Shown: positions 26,429 to 35,041 of the stretch, one piece after another | Layout of the letters: each line of letters starts with the position of its first letter | How positions within the stretch are numbered: the first letter of the stretch is position 1 | Assembly (NCBI GenBank): GCA_035764725.1 | Contig: DASTYT010000094.1 | Coordinates: forward strand, 1 to 64,000 | From: Candidatus Methylomirabilota bacterium | GTDB taxonomy: Bacteria; Methylomirabilota; Methylomirabilia; Rokubacteriales; CSP1-6 | Direction: 5' to 3' | Length of the DNA: 64,000 bases | Made by a program: the position numbers and the translations under genes | Notes under the pieces: generated by a model | What the model saw: only the letters and a program-made list of their open reading frames with translations | What the model was told of the DNA's origin: nothing | Database searches by the model: none

Positions 26429-27151
26429 TCAGCAGCCGAGCTTGGCGGCGAGGTCCACCATGCTCTCGGCCACGACGTCCCAGGCTTGTTCGGCGCGGAG
26501 ATCGCGCGTCTGCGTCGGCCCGTACTCGGTGGGCCGCCGCACGAACGCGGTGTGAAAGCCCACGCGGGCGGCGGCGGCGAGATCGCCGTTGTGCGCGGCG
26601 ACCAGCATGCACTCCTCAGGACGGAGGCTGAGGAAGTCCGCGGTGCGGAGATAGGCCTCCGGCTGCGGCTTGTAGTGACGCGCGGGCTCGGCGCCGAGGA
26701 TGGCATCCCACGGCAGCCCCGCGCGCTTGGCCATGTTCACCATGAGCGCGATGTTGCCGTTGGAGAGCGTGGCGAGCACGTATTTCTTCCGCAGGCGGGT
26801 GAGCCCGGGCACGGAGTCGGGCCAGGGATCGAGGCGGTGCCAGACGCGGTTGAGGTGGTCGACCTCGCTCTCGGAAAGGCCCTGGATCTCGAAGTCGACG
26901 AGCAACCGGTCGAGGCTCATGCGGTGGAGGTCGTCGAGCCGTGTCCACGGCATCGCGCCGGAGCGCACCCTGTCGAGGCCGGGCTGATAGAGCCCGCGCC
27001 ATGCGTCGGTGAAGGCCTCCCAATCCACATCGAGACCCTTGGCGCGGCCGAGCGCCTCGCCCTCGCGGATGATGCTCGACCGCCAATCCACCACCGTGCC
27101 AAACACGTCGAAGCCGAGGGCCTTGACGCCGGCCAGGGTGGACGCCGCCAT
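26429..27151 (-). CDS. Haloacid dehalogenase type II family hydrolase
   Basis: A 240-residue HAD-superfamily protein. ATG at 27151 is chosen because it forms a TGATG overlap with the amidase stop; the 15 extra codons upstream lie within the amidase gene. The nucleophilic Asp is in LGFDVFGTVVDWRSS near residue 12; TLSNGN supplies the motif II serine, HYKPQPEAY the motif III lysine, and VAAHNGDLAAAARVG the C-terminal acidic motif. The sequence and size match (S)-2-haloacid dehalogenase-type enzymes, which displace halide from short 2-haloalkanoates. The operon partner of haloalkane-dehalogenase type would supply a possible upstream step, but substrates are not proven. Confidence 0.88.
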   Translation of the reverse strand: MAASTLAGVKALGFDVFGTVVDWRSSIIREGEALGRAKGLDVDWEAFTDAWRGLYQPGLDRVRSGAMPWTRLDDLHRMSLDRLLVDFEIQGLSESEVDHLNRVWHRLDPWPDSVPGLTRLRKKYVLATLSNGNIALMVNMAKRAGLPWDAILGAEPARHYKPQPEAYLRTADFLSLRPEECMLVAAHNGDLAAAARVGFHTAFVRRPTEYGPTQTRDLRAEQAWDVVAESMVDLAAKLGC

Positions 27152-28572
27152 CAGGCGAGCTTCCACCCCGCGGGATCGGGACGCCGCCGGTGCCACTCCG
27201 TCACGCGCTCGTAGGCGCGCGCGATGCGCAGCACGGTGGCGTCGTCGCCCGCGCGCCCCACGATCTGGATGGACACGGGCAAGCCGGCGCGGGTAAAGCC
27301 CGACGGCACGTTCGCCGCGGGCAGCCCCAGCAGGTTCCAGGGGCTCGTGTAGCGCGATCCCGACGCCATCACCTCGGCGGAGGAGATGTCCTCGAAGCGC
27401 TGGGCGGGGCCAGCCTGGCCGGGGAAGATCAGCGCGTCACAGCGCGCGAGGAGCCCGTCGATCTCGCGGCGGAAGCGGGCACGCAGCCGCTGGGCGCGGA
27501 GGAAATCCGGGGCGGAGACGAGCGCGCCCATGTACATGCGGATGCGCGTGCCCTCGCGATATTTCTCGGGCGCGCGGGCCGCCATCTCGCGGTGGTACTC
27601 GAACATCTCGGCGAGAAAGCACGTCCACACCGCCGGAGCCATGTCGAGCATGGGCGCGTCCACGTCCTGGAACGTGGCGCCCTCGCGCGTGAGCACGTCG
27701 AAGGCCTCGAGCGCGGCGGCCTTCACCTCGGCGTCGAGGCCCGGCCAGTCCACGTAGTAGCGGCGGAGCAGGCCGAGCCGGATACCCCTCGCGCCCCGAT
27801 CGAGCCCGGCCATGAAGTCAGGCACGGGCCCGTGGAGCGAGCCGGGATCGGCGGGGTCGTGGCCGGCAATGGCCTGCAGGATGGCCGCCGCGTCCCACAC
27901 CGAGCGCGTCATCGGCCCCACGTGGTCGAGCGACCAGTCCATGGCGAGCACGCCGCCCCGGCTCACGAGGCCGTAGGTCGGCTTGTGGCCCACGATGCCG
28001 CACATCGCCGCCGGCCCGCGGATGGAGCCGCCGGTGTCCGAGCCGAGCGCGCCCGCGCAGAGGCCCGCCACCACCGCCACCGCGGAGCCCGAGGAGGAGC
28101 CGGCGGGCGCGCGGGTCACATCCCACGGGTTGCGCCCGGTGGGAAAGCGCCCATCTCGCGCGGGGCGGCCGAAGGCCCACTCGTGCATGGTGAGCTTGCC
28201 GAGCACCACCGCCCCCGCCGCGTGCAGCCGCTCGGTGACGAAGGCGTCGCGCATGGGCACGTGGTCGGCGAGCACCTCAGAGCCTCCCGTCATGCGCACA
28301 CCGGCCACGGCGATGAGGTCCTTGAGGGCGAGCGGCACGCCATGGAGCGGGCCGCGCCGGCTGCCGCGCGACTGCTCGGCGTCGGCGGCCCGGGCGCGCG
28401 ACAGCGCCGTGTCGCGCATCACCGTGATGTAGGCCTGGAGCACGCCGTCGTGGCGGGCGATGCGTTCGAGATACGCCTCGGTCGCCTCGACGGAGGAGAT
28501 GCGCCGCGCGGCGAGAGCTTCGCTCACGCCGGCGAGATCGAGATCGCAGATGGAGCCCGCGGTCACCGCCAT
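27151..28572 (-). CDS. Amidase (amidase signature family), AtzE-like
   Basis: A 473-residue amidase with the Ser-cisSer-Lys triad: Lys in GVPLALKDLIAVAG near residue 82, the glycine/serine-rich PAGSSSGSAVAVVAG near 157 and the nucleophile region SDTGGSIRGPAAMCG near 180. HKPTYGLVSRGGVLAMD is also typical. The ATG start is overlapped by the 3' end of the small AtzG-like gene (28563-28739), as in AtzE/AtzG-type pairs, so it is probably a two-subunit amide hydrolase. The order is amidase, AtzG-like, this amidase, HAD protein, hydrolase, methyltransferase. The amide substrate cannot be inferred. Confidence 0.93.
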   Translation of the reverse strand: MAVTAGSICDLDLAGVSEALAARRISSVEATEAYLERIARHDGVLQAYITVMRDTALSRARAADAEQSRGSRRGPLHGVPLALKDLIAVAGVRMTGGSEVLADHVPMRDAFVTERLHAAGAVVLGKLTMHEWAFGRPARDGRFPTGRNPWDVTRAPAGSSSGSAVAVVAGLCAGALGSDTGGSIRGPAAMCGIVGHKPTYGLVSRGGVLAMDWSLDHVGPMTRSVWDAAAILQAIAGHDPADPGSLHGPVPDFMAGLDRGARGIRLGLLRRYYVDWPGLDAEVKAAALEAFDVLTREGATFQDVDAPMLDMAPAVWTCFLAEMFEYHREMAARAPEKYREGTRIRMYMGALVSAPDFLRAQRLRARFRREIDGLLARCDALIFPGQAGPAQRFEDISSAEVMASGSRYTSPWNLLGLPAANVPSGFTRAGLPVSIQIVGRAGDDATVLRIARAYERVTEWHRRRPDPAGWKLA

Positions 28573-28739
28573 GGCTCATCCTCCGGGGCCAGCGCGGCGG
28601 CGCGGAGCGCCTCGCGCTGGGGCAAGTGCTCGAGCCACATCGCGAACAGGAGCTCGCGATCGCGGCCGGTGACGGTGAGGCCGGCGGCGGCCACCTCGGC
28701 GTCGAAGCGCGCGCGCAGCGTCGCGTCGTCGGGGGCCAT
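28563..28739 (-). CDS. AtzG-like / DUF4089-type small amidase-associated subunit
   Basis: A 58-residue protein shorter than usual gene-finding limits: ATG at 28739, TGA at 28563-28565. It starts MAPDDATLRARFDAEV, has a helical core GRDRELLFAMWLEHLPQREA and ends LAPEDEPWR, an EPxF-like acidic tail resembling the GatC-like DUF4089/AtzG family that pairs with AtzE-type amidases. Its last ten bases overlap the start of the following amidase and it lies four bases after the stop of the preceding one. I infer that it forms the structural subunit of the 27151-28572 amidase. Confidence 0.7.
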   Translation of the reverse strand: MAPDDATLRARFDAEVAAAGLTVTGRDRELLFAMWLEHLPQREALRAAALAPEDEPWR

Positions 28740-28743
28740 GGGG

Positions 28744-30153
28744 CTAGTCCAGCGCGGGGCGGCGCGCCGCCCACGGCCGCGCCGACTCGAAGGCGGCGGA
28801 GGCCTGGAGCACGGTGAGATCGTCGCGCAGCCGCCCCACGATCTGCAGACCGACCGGCAACCCCGACAGCGTGAAGCCGCAGGGCACGGTGGCGGCGGGC
28901 TGGCCGGTGAAGTTGAACGGGTACGAGAACGATGCCCAGGGCAGCCAGTCCCACACGTGCTGCGGCCAGTGCTCGGGGTTCAGCCGGTTCACCGGGAAGG
29001 CCGCCACCGACAGGCTCGGCGTGAGGAGGAGATCGTACTGCCGAAAGAGCGGCCACACGCTGTCGCAGAAGGTGAGCTTGCGCCCGCGCCACTGGATGTA
29101 CTGCTCCATGCTCACCTTGTAGCCGTCGGCGATGCAGGCCACGAGGCCCGGGTCCATCTTGTCGCGCCACTTCGGGAGATGCTCGCCGTAGATGCCGGCC
29201 TCGTGCGCGGCCCACATGGCGCGAATCATCTCGTGCGTGTCCATGAAGTTGCACGTCACCTGCTCCACCTTCGCCCCGAGTCCCTCGAAGGCGCGCGCCG
29301 CCTGCTGCGCCAGCTCCCCCACCTCAGGATCGACGCGAAGCCCGTCGAGATGGGGACTCCAGGCGATCTTGAGGCCCTTCACGCCCCTGCCGAGCAGGCC
29401 CACGTAGTCCGCCGGCGCCGCGTCGAGCGCCGTCTTGTCGAGCGGGTCGGGACCCGCCATCACCGAGAGCATGAGGGCGGCATCCTGCACCGTGCGCGTC
29501 ATGGGGCCGATGTGGGTGGTGTAATCGGCGTTCGACACCGGCGCCTGGGACACGCGGCCGTAGGACGGCTTGTGGCCGAAGACCCCGCAGAAGGCGGACG
29601 GGATACGGATGGAGCCGGCGCCGTCCGACCCCTGATGGAGTGGTCCCAGCCCGCAGGCGGCGCCCGCTCCGGCGCCCGCGCTGGAGCCCCCCGCGGTCAT
29701 GGCGAGGTTCCACGGATTCCGTGTGGCGCCGGTGAGCGGCGAGTCGCTGAGGCCCTTCCAGCCGAATTCCGGCGTGGTGGTCTTGCCGAGGAAGACGCCG
29801 CCCGCCTCCTTCAGTCGCCGCACGTAGGGCGCGTCGAGGTCGGGCACGCGGTGCTCGTATATGAAGGAGCCGCCCATGGTGCGCACGCCCTTGGTGAACG
29901 CGAGGTCCTTGATGGAGAACGGGATGCCGTGGAGCGGCCCGAGCGGCCCGCCCTTCATGACCGCAGCCTCGGCCGCGCGCGCGGAATCCACCGCGGCATC
30001 GGCGAGCAGCGTGCAGAACGCATTCACCTTCGGGTTCAGCCGCTCGATGCGCTCGAGCACCGCCCGCGTGAGCTCCACGGGCGAGAGCGCCTTGGTGCGG
30101 ATCATCTCGGCGAGCCGGGTGGCGGGCGTGTAGCAGAGGTCGGTGGCGTTCAT
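28744..30153 (-). CDS. Amidase (amidase signature family)
   Basis: A 469-residue amidase. The triad lysine is in GIPFSIKDLAFTKGVRTMGG near residue 80, the serine-rich loop TAGGSSAGAGAGAACG near 150 and the nucleophile region GSDGAGSIRIPSAFCGVFG near 175; GSDGAGS replaces the more common GSDTGGS. The ATG at 30153 opens the leftward operon and is close to the divergent protoglobin gene. It differs from the neighbouring amidase enough to act on another amide (for example an aryl or indole-acetamide). The C terminus TLSGLPVGLQIVGRLRDDL is typical. Confidence 0.93.
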   Translation of the reverse strand: MNATDLCYTPATRLAEMIRTKALSPVELTRAVLERIERLNPKVNAFCTLLADAAVDSARAAEAAVMKGGPLGPLHGIPFSIKDLAFTKGVRTMGGSFIYEHRVPDLDAPYVRRLKEAGGVFLGKTTTPEFGWKGLSDSPLTGATRNPWNLAMTAGGSSAGAGAGAACGLGPLHQGSDGAGSIRIPSAFCGVFGHKPSYGRVSQAPVSNADYTTHIGPMTRTVQDAALMLSVMAGPDPLDKTALDAAPADYVGLLGRGVKGLKIAWSPHLDGLRVDPEVGELAQQAARAFEGLGAKVEQVTCNFMDTHEMIRAMWAAHEAGIYGEHLPKWRDKMDPGLVACIADGYKVSMEQYIQWRGRKLTFCDSVWPLFRQYDLLLTPSLSVAAFPVNRLNPEHWPQHVWDWLPWASFSYPFNFTGQPAATVPCGFTLSGLPVGLQIVGRLRDDLTVLQASAAFESARPWAARRPALD

Positions 30154-30214
30154 CGCGATCCCTTTCGTGTGGCTCCGCTTGCCCTCGCGCGGAGCCCGCG
30201 TATTATCGCACGAC

Positions 30215-30748
30215 ATGGAGGCGTGGCGGCACCCCGGCGCGGACATGGAGGGATTCATCCGCGAGCTCGCGGTGTTCGTCGGCTTCGACGAGGCGGCGAT
30301 GGCCGCGGTGCGCGCGAGCGCGCCCGCCGTACTCAAGCACGGCGACGCCCTCACCGCCGCGGTGTACGAGCACTTCTTGAAGTTCCCGCATTCCGCGCGC
30401 TTCTTCCTCGGCCCCGACGGCACGCCCGATCGCACGCGCATCGAGCGCCGGCGCCACAGCCTCGCGCGCTGGCTCCGCGAGTCGGCGGAGGCGGCGCTCA
30501 CCCACGACTTCGCCTACTACCTCCTCGGCGTGGGCATCTCGCACAGCCACCGCGAGTTCGGCCCCGGCGGCAAGGTCCCGCCGCAGCTCATGGTGGCGAC
30601 GATGAGCATCACGCAATCCGCCCTCGCCGACGTCCTCAAGGCGGAACTGCCGGTGGACGCGGCGTACGACGCGGCGGTGGCGTGGAACAAGCTGCTCCTC
30701 ATCCACTTGAACGTCTTCCTCGTGGGGTACTTCCTGCCCGAGGCCTAG
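30215..30748 (+). CDS. Protoglobin-family heme protein
   Basis: A 177-residue single-domain globin related to protoglobins and the sensor globins of chemoreceptors. Features are the ELAVFVGFDEAAMAAVRASA pre-A helix segment, an FLKFPHSARFF helix and LLGVGISHSHREFGPGGKVP near residues 109-128, which carries candidate proximal histidines before the conserved Gly-Pro turn. No transmitter, methyl-accepting or cyclase domain follows, so this is a stand-alone heme protein that may bind or sense O2, NO or CO. ATG at 30215 is preferred; a shorter start exists at 30245. It overlaps the convergent lipoprotein gene by four bases (TAG against CTA). Confidence 0.8.
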   Translation: MEAWRHPGADMEGFIRELAVFVGFDEAAMAAVRASAPAVLKHGDALTAAVYEHFLKFPHSARFFLGPDGTPDRTRIERRRHSLARWLRESAEAALTHDFAYYLLGVGISHSHREFGPGGKVPPQLMVATMSITQSALADVLKAELPVDAAYDAAVAWNKLLLIHLNVFLVGYFLPEA

Positions 30749-31368
30749 CGGGGCAGCGAGCGCGTGTCGACGACGAGGGGCACGAGAACCGGACTTTCCC
30801 GAGCGCTCATCGGGAGATCGATGCGGTAGGTGACCTCGCTGACCCGCGTGGGACAGCAGAGCGGGTCCTCGCGGGCGTAACGGAGGAACTGGGCGCTCAG
30901 GTGCACCGGCGTCTCGATCTTCGCCGTCTGCCAGGCGCCGTCGGTGCGGGAGTCCATGAGGACGGGCGAGAGCGTGCCCACGAAGCGCTCCCCCACGAAC
31001 CCGAAGGCCTGATACGACCACGGCCGGCACATGCCGTCCCAGTCCGACGAGGCGCCCACCACGCTGACGTCGCCGAGGCTGCGCGTGGAATTCGGGTAGA
31101 GCCACCAGCCCGCCGCGGTCACCGCGCGCTCGGCGGGGGTGAGGGGCCCGCGAATGCCGGGGCGGCAGCGCGCGAGATTGTCCCCATGCTGCGGCGAGGG
31201 GGGCGGGGGCTTCGGCACCGCGGCGCCGCGCTCGTTCCACGGCAGGAGGATCTGGTCGAGCCACCCGCCGCCACGCGGGAGATCGGGAGATGGCGCGCTC
31301 GTGGTCGCGCAGCCTCCAAGCCCCAGGACCAGGGTGAGGAGCGCGGATGCCGCGCCCCGCGCCGTCAC
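30745..31368 (-). CDS. Lipoprotein with C-terminal conserved CCP motif, unknown function
   Basis: A 207-residue secreted lipoprotein. GTG at 31368 overlaps the MsrB stop (GTGA) and gives the signal TARGAASALLTLVLGLGGC with a lipobox LGGC; ATG-initiated frames upstream belong to MsrB. The mature protein has an Ala/Pro-poor body, a tryptophan-rich part (AGWWLYPNSTRSLGDVS) and a Cys pair in REDPLCCPTRVSEVTYRIDL, a tail resembling mycobacterial LppP/LprE-like proteins, though I cannot prove homology. It is translationally coupled to MsrB, which may suggest a role in protecting the envelope from oxidation. Confidence 0.72.
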   Translation of the reverse strand: MTARGAASALLTLVLGLGGCATTSAPSPDLPRGGGWLDQILLPWNERGAAVPKPPPPSPQHGDNLARCRPGIRGPLTPAERAVTAAGWWLYPNSTRSLGDVSVVGASSDWDGMCRPWSYQAFGFVGERFVGTLSPVLMDSRTDGAWQTAKIETPVHLSAQFLRYAREDPLCCPTRVSEVTYRIDLPMSARESPVLVPLVVDTRSLPR

Positions 31369-31781
31369 CCGCGCTGGAAGCTGAGCGAGACCCCGTTCAT
31401 GCAGTAGCGGAGCCCCGTGGGCGGCGGACCGTCGTCGAACACGTGGCCGAGATGCCCGCCGCAGCGCCGGCAATGCACCTCGGTGCGCACCATGAAGAAG
31501 CCGCGGTCGGTGCTGGTGCCGATCGCGTTGTCGAGCGGCCGCCAGAAGCTCGGCCAGCCGGTCCGGCTGTCGAACTTGGTGTCCGACGCGAAGAGCGGCA
31601 GCCCGCAGCCGGCGCAGAGAAAGGTCCCCTTGCCGTACTCCTTGTCGAGCGGGCTCGTGCCCGCGCGCTCGGTGCCGTGCTCGCGCAGCACACGATAGCT
31701 CTCCGGGCTCAGTTGCGCTTTCCATTCCGCGTCACTTTTGGTGACCTCGAACAACTGTTCCGCGTGCTTGGGCTTGGCCAT
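31365..31781 (-). CDS. msrB: Peptide-methionine (R)-S-oxide reductase MsrB
   Basis: A 138-residue repair enzyme reducing methionine-R-sulfoxide in proteins with thioredoxin. Two CxxC zinc pairs are present (CAGC at residues 56-59, CRRC at 104-107) with the catalytic cysteine in RYCMNG at 127. The order GTGxPLFxSxxKFDSxxGWPSF is conserved as GLPLFASDTKFDSRTGWPSF. It has no signal peptide, so it acts in the cytoplasm. A lipoprotein gene overlaps it downstream (GTGA), and it is divergent from the patatin-like gene by 69 bases. Confidence 0.96.
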   Translation of the reverse strand: MAKPKHAEQLFEVTKSDAEWKAQLSPESYRVLREHGTERAGTSPLDKEYGKGTFLCAGCGLPLFASDTKFDSRTGWPSFWRPLDNAIGTSTDRGFFMVRTEVHCRRCGGHLGHVFDDGPPPTGLRYCMNGVSLSFQRG

Positions 31782-31850
31782 GCGCCTAGCCTACCACGCG
31801 TCACTCTCGCATTGCGTTTGCCCCCCCGCTTGCCCGAGTCTAGGGGCGAC

Positions 31851-34800
31851 ATGGCGCGACCCACGGCGGCGCCCGAGCAGCCGGTCCCCGGCACGGGCGC
31901 CCCCGGATGGCGCCAGGCGGTGCTCGTTCCGATCATCGTCATGTCGGCGGCCGCGCTGGTGTGGATGGTGCCGCACGTGTGGCAGTTCGAGCGACGGCTC
32001 AGCGCCGCCGGCGCGCACCCGACCTTCGTCCTGCCACTGGCCTTCAACTCCGCCGAGGCCGAGCGCATCATCCAGCGCTGGCAGGCGCCCGAGATCATGC
32101 CGCTGGTCGAGCAGGCGCTGCGGGCGGACTGGGTCCTGCTCGGCATCTACACCGTCTACCTCCTGTCGAACGGGCTCCTCTTCACCTGGCTGCTCCGGTT
32201 CGAAAGCCGCTCCTTCGCCCCGGTGCTGATCTGCTATCCGATCTGCGCCGCGCTCTTCGCCATCGCCGAGAACCTCTGCGTCCAGGCCATGCTCGCGGGC
32301 ATGGCGGCGCAGCCGCCGCGGCGACCGGCCGGCATCTACGTCGCCCTCGCCGGCGTGACGAGCTCGGCCAAGTTCATCCTCCTTGCGGAGAGCCTCGTCG
32401 CCGCGCTGTGGGCGCTGTTCCGGCTGCCGCGCCGCGCCCGCGGCGTGGACACGCGCGTGGAGGAGTTCCGCACCGTGTACGCGACCGAGCGGCGGTATCT
32501 CGCGGAGCGGCGCGCCCTCGCCGGGCTCGTCCCCAAGGCGGAGACGCCGGAGACATTGCGCCCGGTCGGCCTCGCCCTGTCCGGCGGCGGCATCCGGTCC
32601 GCCACGTTCAACCTGGGCGTGCTCCAGAGCCTCGCGCGGCTGGGCATCCTCCTGCGCATGGACTACCTCAGCACGGTGTCCGGGGGTGGCTACATCGGGA
32701 GCTGCCTCTCTTCCCTGCTCTCGCACCGGCGGGGCCGGCACGGCGGCACGCCCCGCACGGGACGCGAGGCCTACGTGTACCGGCAAGGCGACACCCCGTA
32801 CTTCGGCACCACGCAGCCGCTCTTCCCCTTCAACCCGGATGCGACGGCCCAGCCGGCCCTCCGCGAATTCAACGGGCGCGACGAGGTCCGCCATCTGCGC
32901 ACGCACGGCGACTTCATCATCACCCGGCGCTGGATCCTCTCCCGCGAGGTGCTGCGCGCGGTGGGCAACCTTCTCGGTGGCATCTTCTATCACCTGCTGA
33001 TCTTCACGCTCTTCCTCGTCGCCTTCACCGGCATCTACTGGGGCACCGTACTCCTCATGACAGGCTCGACGCTTGCCAACATCGTCCAGCTTCCTCCGGC
33101 GGGCTACGTGCTCGCGCTGCTCGACTGGCCGCTCAGCGGGGGCGTGGCGCGCTGGGCCCTCTTCTGGTCGGTCGCCATCGGGGCCGTCGTCACGTTCACG
33201 AGCTTCTTCGTCGCCGGGCTGGTGCCGTACGTGCTGCCCGAGCGGGTCTTCTACGTCGAGGGCCAGTCGGTGGAGGAGAGCCGCGAGTACAGCTCGCTCT
33301 GGGCAATGTTCATCGTGAGCCTCCTCACCGCCACCTTCGTCACGTGGCACTACGTCGCGCGGACGGGGCCACGGCTCTCGTATCTGCTACTCCCCCTCGG
33401 CGTCTACGTGGGCGGGCAGGCCACCGCGCTCCTGCTCCATCCCTTCGTGTCGATCTCGAAACGCTTCATGCGCAACGACCGCTCGCGCTTCGCCGCCGCC
33501 AAGGGCATCTTCAACTACCTCACCGCGATCTCGCTCGTGGTGGTGTGGATCCCCTACCTCGCCTACTGGGTCTACGGCGCCGGGTTCAGTCTCCGCACCA
33601 TCGGGAGCTGGCTCGGCAGCGTGGTGGCCGCCCGTTTCCTCGTCATGATCAAGGGGGCGAGCGCGGCGGTGCCCGCCACGTCGTGGATGGGGCGTCTCAC
33701 CAGCCTGTCCGTCGGTCTGCGCAACGCCCTCCTCGCGGTGTGCGTGGCGGTGATCCTGCTGGGCGGCGTGGTGCTGGTCTGCGCCGCGCTCATCGCCTTG
33801 ACGCCGCCGGGGGCCGCGCCGGTGCTGCTGGCCTTCGCGGTGGGCTCCGCCGCGCTGGGCTTCTTCGGGGCGCTCGGCGTGGCGCTCGACTTCAATAGCC
33901 TCTCGCTCCACTACTTCTACCGCGACCGCCTCGCCGAGACCTATCTCCAGACCTTCGTGCCCCGCGCCGACGCGCGGCGGGTGGGCTTCCAGGTCCCCAT
34001 GCGCGACGACGCGGAGATGCCGCTCACGCACGTGCACGGGGTGGCACACGGCGAGGAGGCCGCGGGCCTGCCCGCCGTCACCGCGTCCCCCCTCCACCTC
34101 GTGGTCACCGCGCTCAACCTCACCTCGAGCCGCGACATGGCCCGGCGTGACCGCAAGAGCGATTACTTCGTGTTCTCGCGGCTGCACTGCGGCTCCGAGA
34201 CCACCGGCTACATGGACTCCGCGCGCTACCGGAGCGGCGAGACCAAGCTGGCCCGCGCTATGACGATCTCGGGGGCCGCCGCCTCCTCGGCGATGGGCAG
34301 CCGGACGTTCCTCGCCCAGTCCTTCGCGCTGACCCTGCTCAACGTGCGCCTGGGGCAGTGGATCGAGAACCCGCGTTACAAGGACGGCCGCTACGCGCAC
34401 CGCACGGAAGGCGGCGTGTTCTGGCCCCATTACCTCCTGCGCGAGATCCTCGGCGCGACGAACGCCAACCGACGCCTGGTGAACCTCTCCGACGGGGGCC
34501 ACACCGGCGACAACCTCGGCATCTGCCCGCTGCTCAAGCGCCGCTGCGCGATCATCGTCGCCTGTGACGCGGAGGCGGATCCCACGCACAGCTTCGGCTC
34601 GCTCACCGAGGCGCTGCGGCAGATCTACATCGACGAGAACGTGGTCGTGGACATCGACCTCGACGAGTTGCGTCTGGACGCGGCCACCGGCCGGACCCGC
34701 TCGCACCACGCTCTCGGCGTCATCCACTACCCGCGCGTGGTCGACGCGACAGGGCGCGAGATCTATCCCCCCGAGACCGGCTATCTCGTCGTGCTCAAGT

Positions 34801-35024
34801 CGTCGTTGGTGGGGAACGAGCCCGCCACCGTGCTGAACTACCGGCAGGAGAACGCGGACTTCCCCCATCAGACCACCGGGGATCAGTTCTTCGACGACGA
34901 CCAGTTCGAGTCCTACCGCGCGCTTGGCGAGGCGGTGGCCTTCACGACCTTCGGGAAGATGGCGGAAGGCGCCTGGAACACGGGCGCGCGCGACTGGGAG
35001 CGGTTCTGGGGGACGCGCCCCTGA
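31851..35024 (+). CDS. Patatin-like phospholipase in a large polytopic membrane protein
   Basis: A 1057-residue membrane protein; ATG at 31851 chosen as the first codon after the divergent MsrB. Four hydrophobic segments lie before residue 210, for example near residue 22 (AVLVPIIVMSAAALVWMVPH). The patatin start (LALSGGGIRSATFNLGV, near 243) gives the oxyanion hole and STVSGGGYIGS (near 275) the serine. Six or more membrane segments then follow (near 380-680). The aspartate of the Ser-Asp dyad appears only in LSDGGHTGDNLGICP near 881. Both catalytic residues are thus present but far apart, with the membrane region inserted inside the hydrolase domain. The active side could not be determined; phospholipid or ester hydrolysis at the inner membrane is inferred. 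Confidence 0.85.
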   Translation: MARPTAAPEQPVPGTGAPGWRQAVLVPIIVMSAAALVWMVPHVWQFERRLSAAGAHPTFVLPLAFNSAEAERIIQRWQAPEIMPLVEQALRADWVLLGIYTVYLLSNGLLFTWLLRFESRSFAPVLICYPICAALFAIAENLCVQAMLAGMAAQPPRRPAGIYVALAGVTSSAKFILLAESLVAALWALFRLPRRARGVDTRVEEFRTVYATERRYLAERRALAGLVPKAETPETLRPVGLALSGGGIRSATFNLGVLQSLARLGILLRMDYLSTVSGGGYIGSCLSSLLSHRRGRHGGTPRTGREAYVYRQGDTPYFGTTQPLFPFNPDATAQPALREFNGRDEVRHLRTHGDFIITRRWILSREVLRAVGNLLGGIFYHLLIFTLFLVAFTGIYWGTVLLMTGSTLANIVQLPPAGYVLALLDWPLSGGVARWALFWSVAIGAVVTFTSFFVAGLVPYVLPERVFYVEGQSVEESREYSSLWAMFIVSLLTATFVTWHYVARTGPRLSYLLLPLGVYVGGQATALLLHPFVSISKRFMRNDRSRFAAAKGIFNYLTAISLVVVWIPYLAYWVYGAGFSLRTIGSWLGSVVAARFLVMIKGASAAVPATSWMGRLTSLSVGLRNALLAVCVAVILLGGVVLVCAALIALTPPGAAPVLLAFAVGSAALGFFGALGVALDFNSLSLHYFYRDRLAETYLQTFVPRADARRVGFQVPMRDDAEMPLTHVHGVAHGEEAAGLPAVTASPLHLVVTALNLTSSRDMARRDRKSDYFVFSRLHCGSETTGYMDSARYRSGETKLARAMTISGAAASSAMGSRTFLAQSFALTLLNVRLGQWIENPRYKDGRYAHRTEGGVFWPHYLLREILGATNANRRLVNLSDGGHTGDNLGICPLLKRRCAIIVACDAEADPTHSFGSLTEALRQIYIDENVVVDIDLDELRLDAATGRTRSHHALGVIHYPRVVDATGREIYPPETGYLVVLKSSLVGNEPATVLNYRQENADFPHQTTGDQFFDDDQFESYRALGEAVAFTTFGKMAEGAWNTGARDWERFWGTRP

Positions 35025-35041
35025 TGGTAAGATAAGTCGAC

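Noticed and set aside
27190..31407. 1405-codon plus-strand frame
   Set aside because: It runs antisense across two amidases and more and is a low-stop-frequency artefact of high GC.
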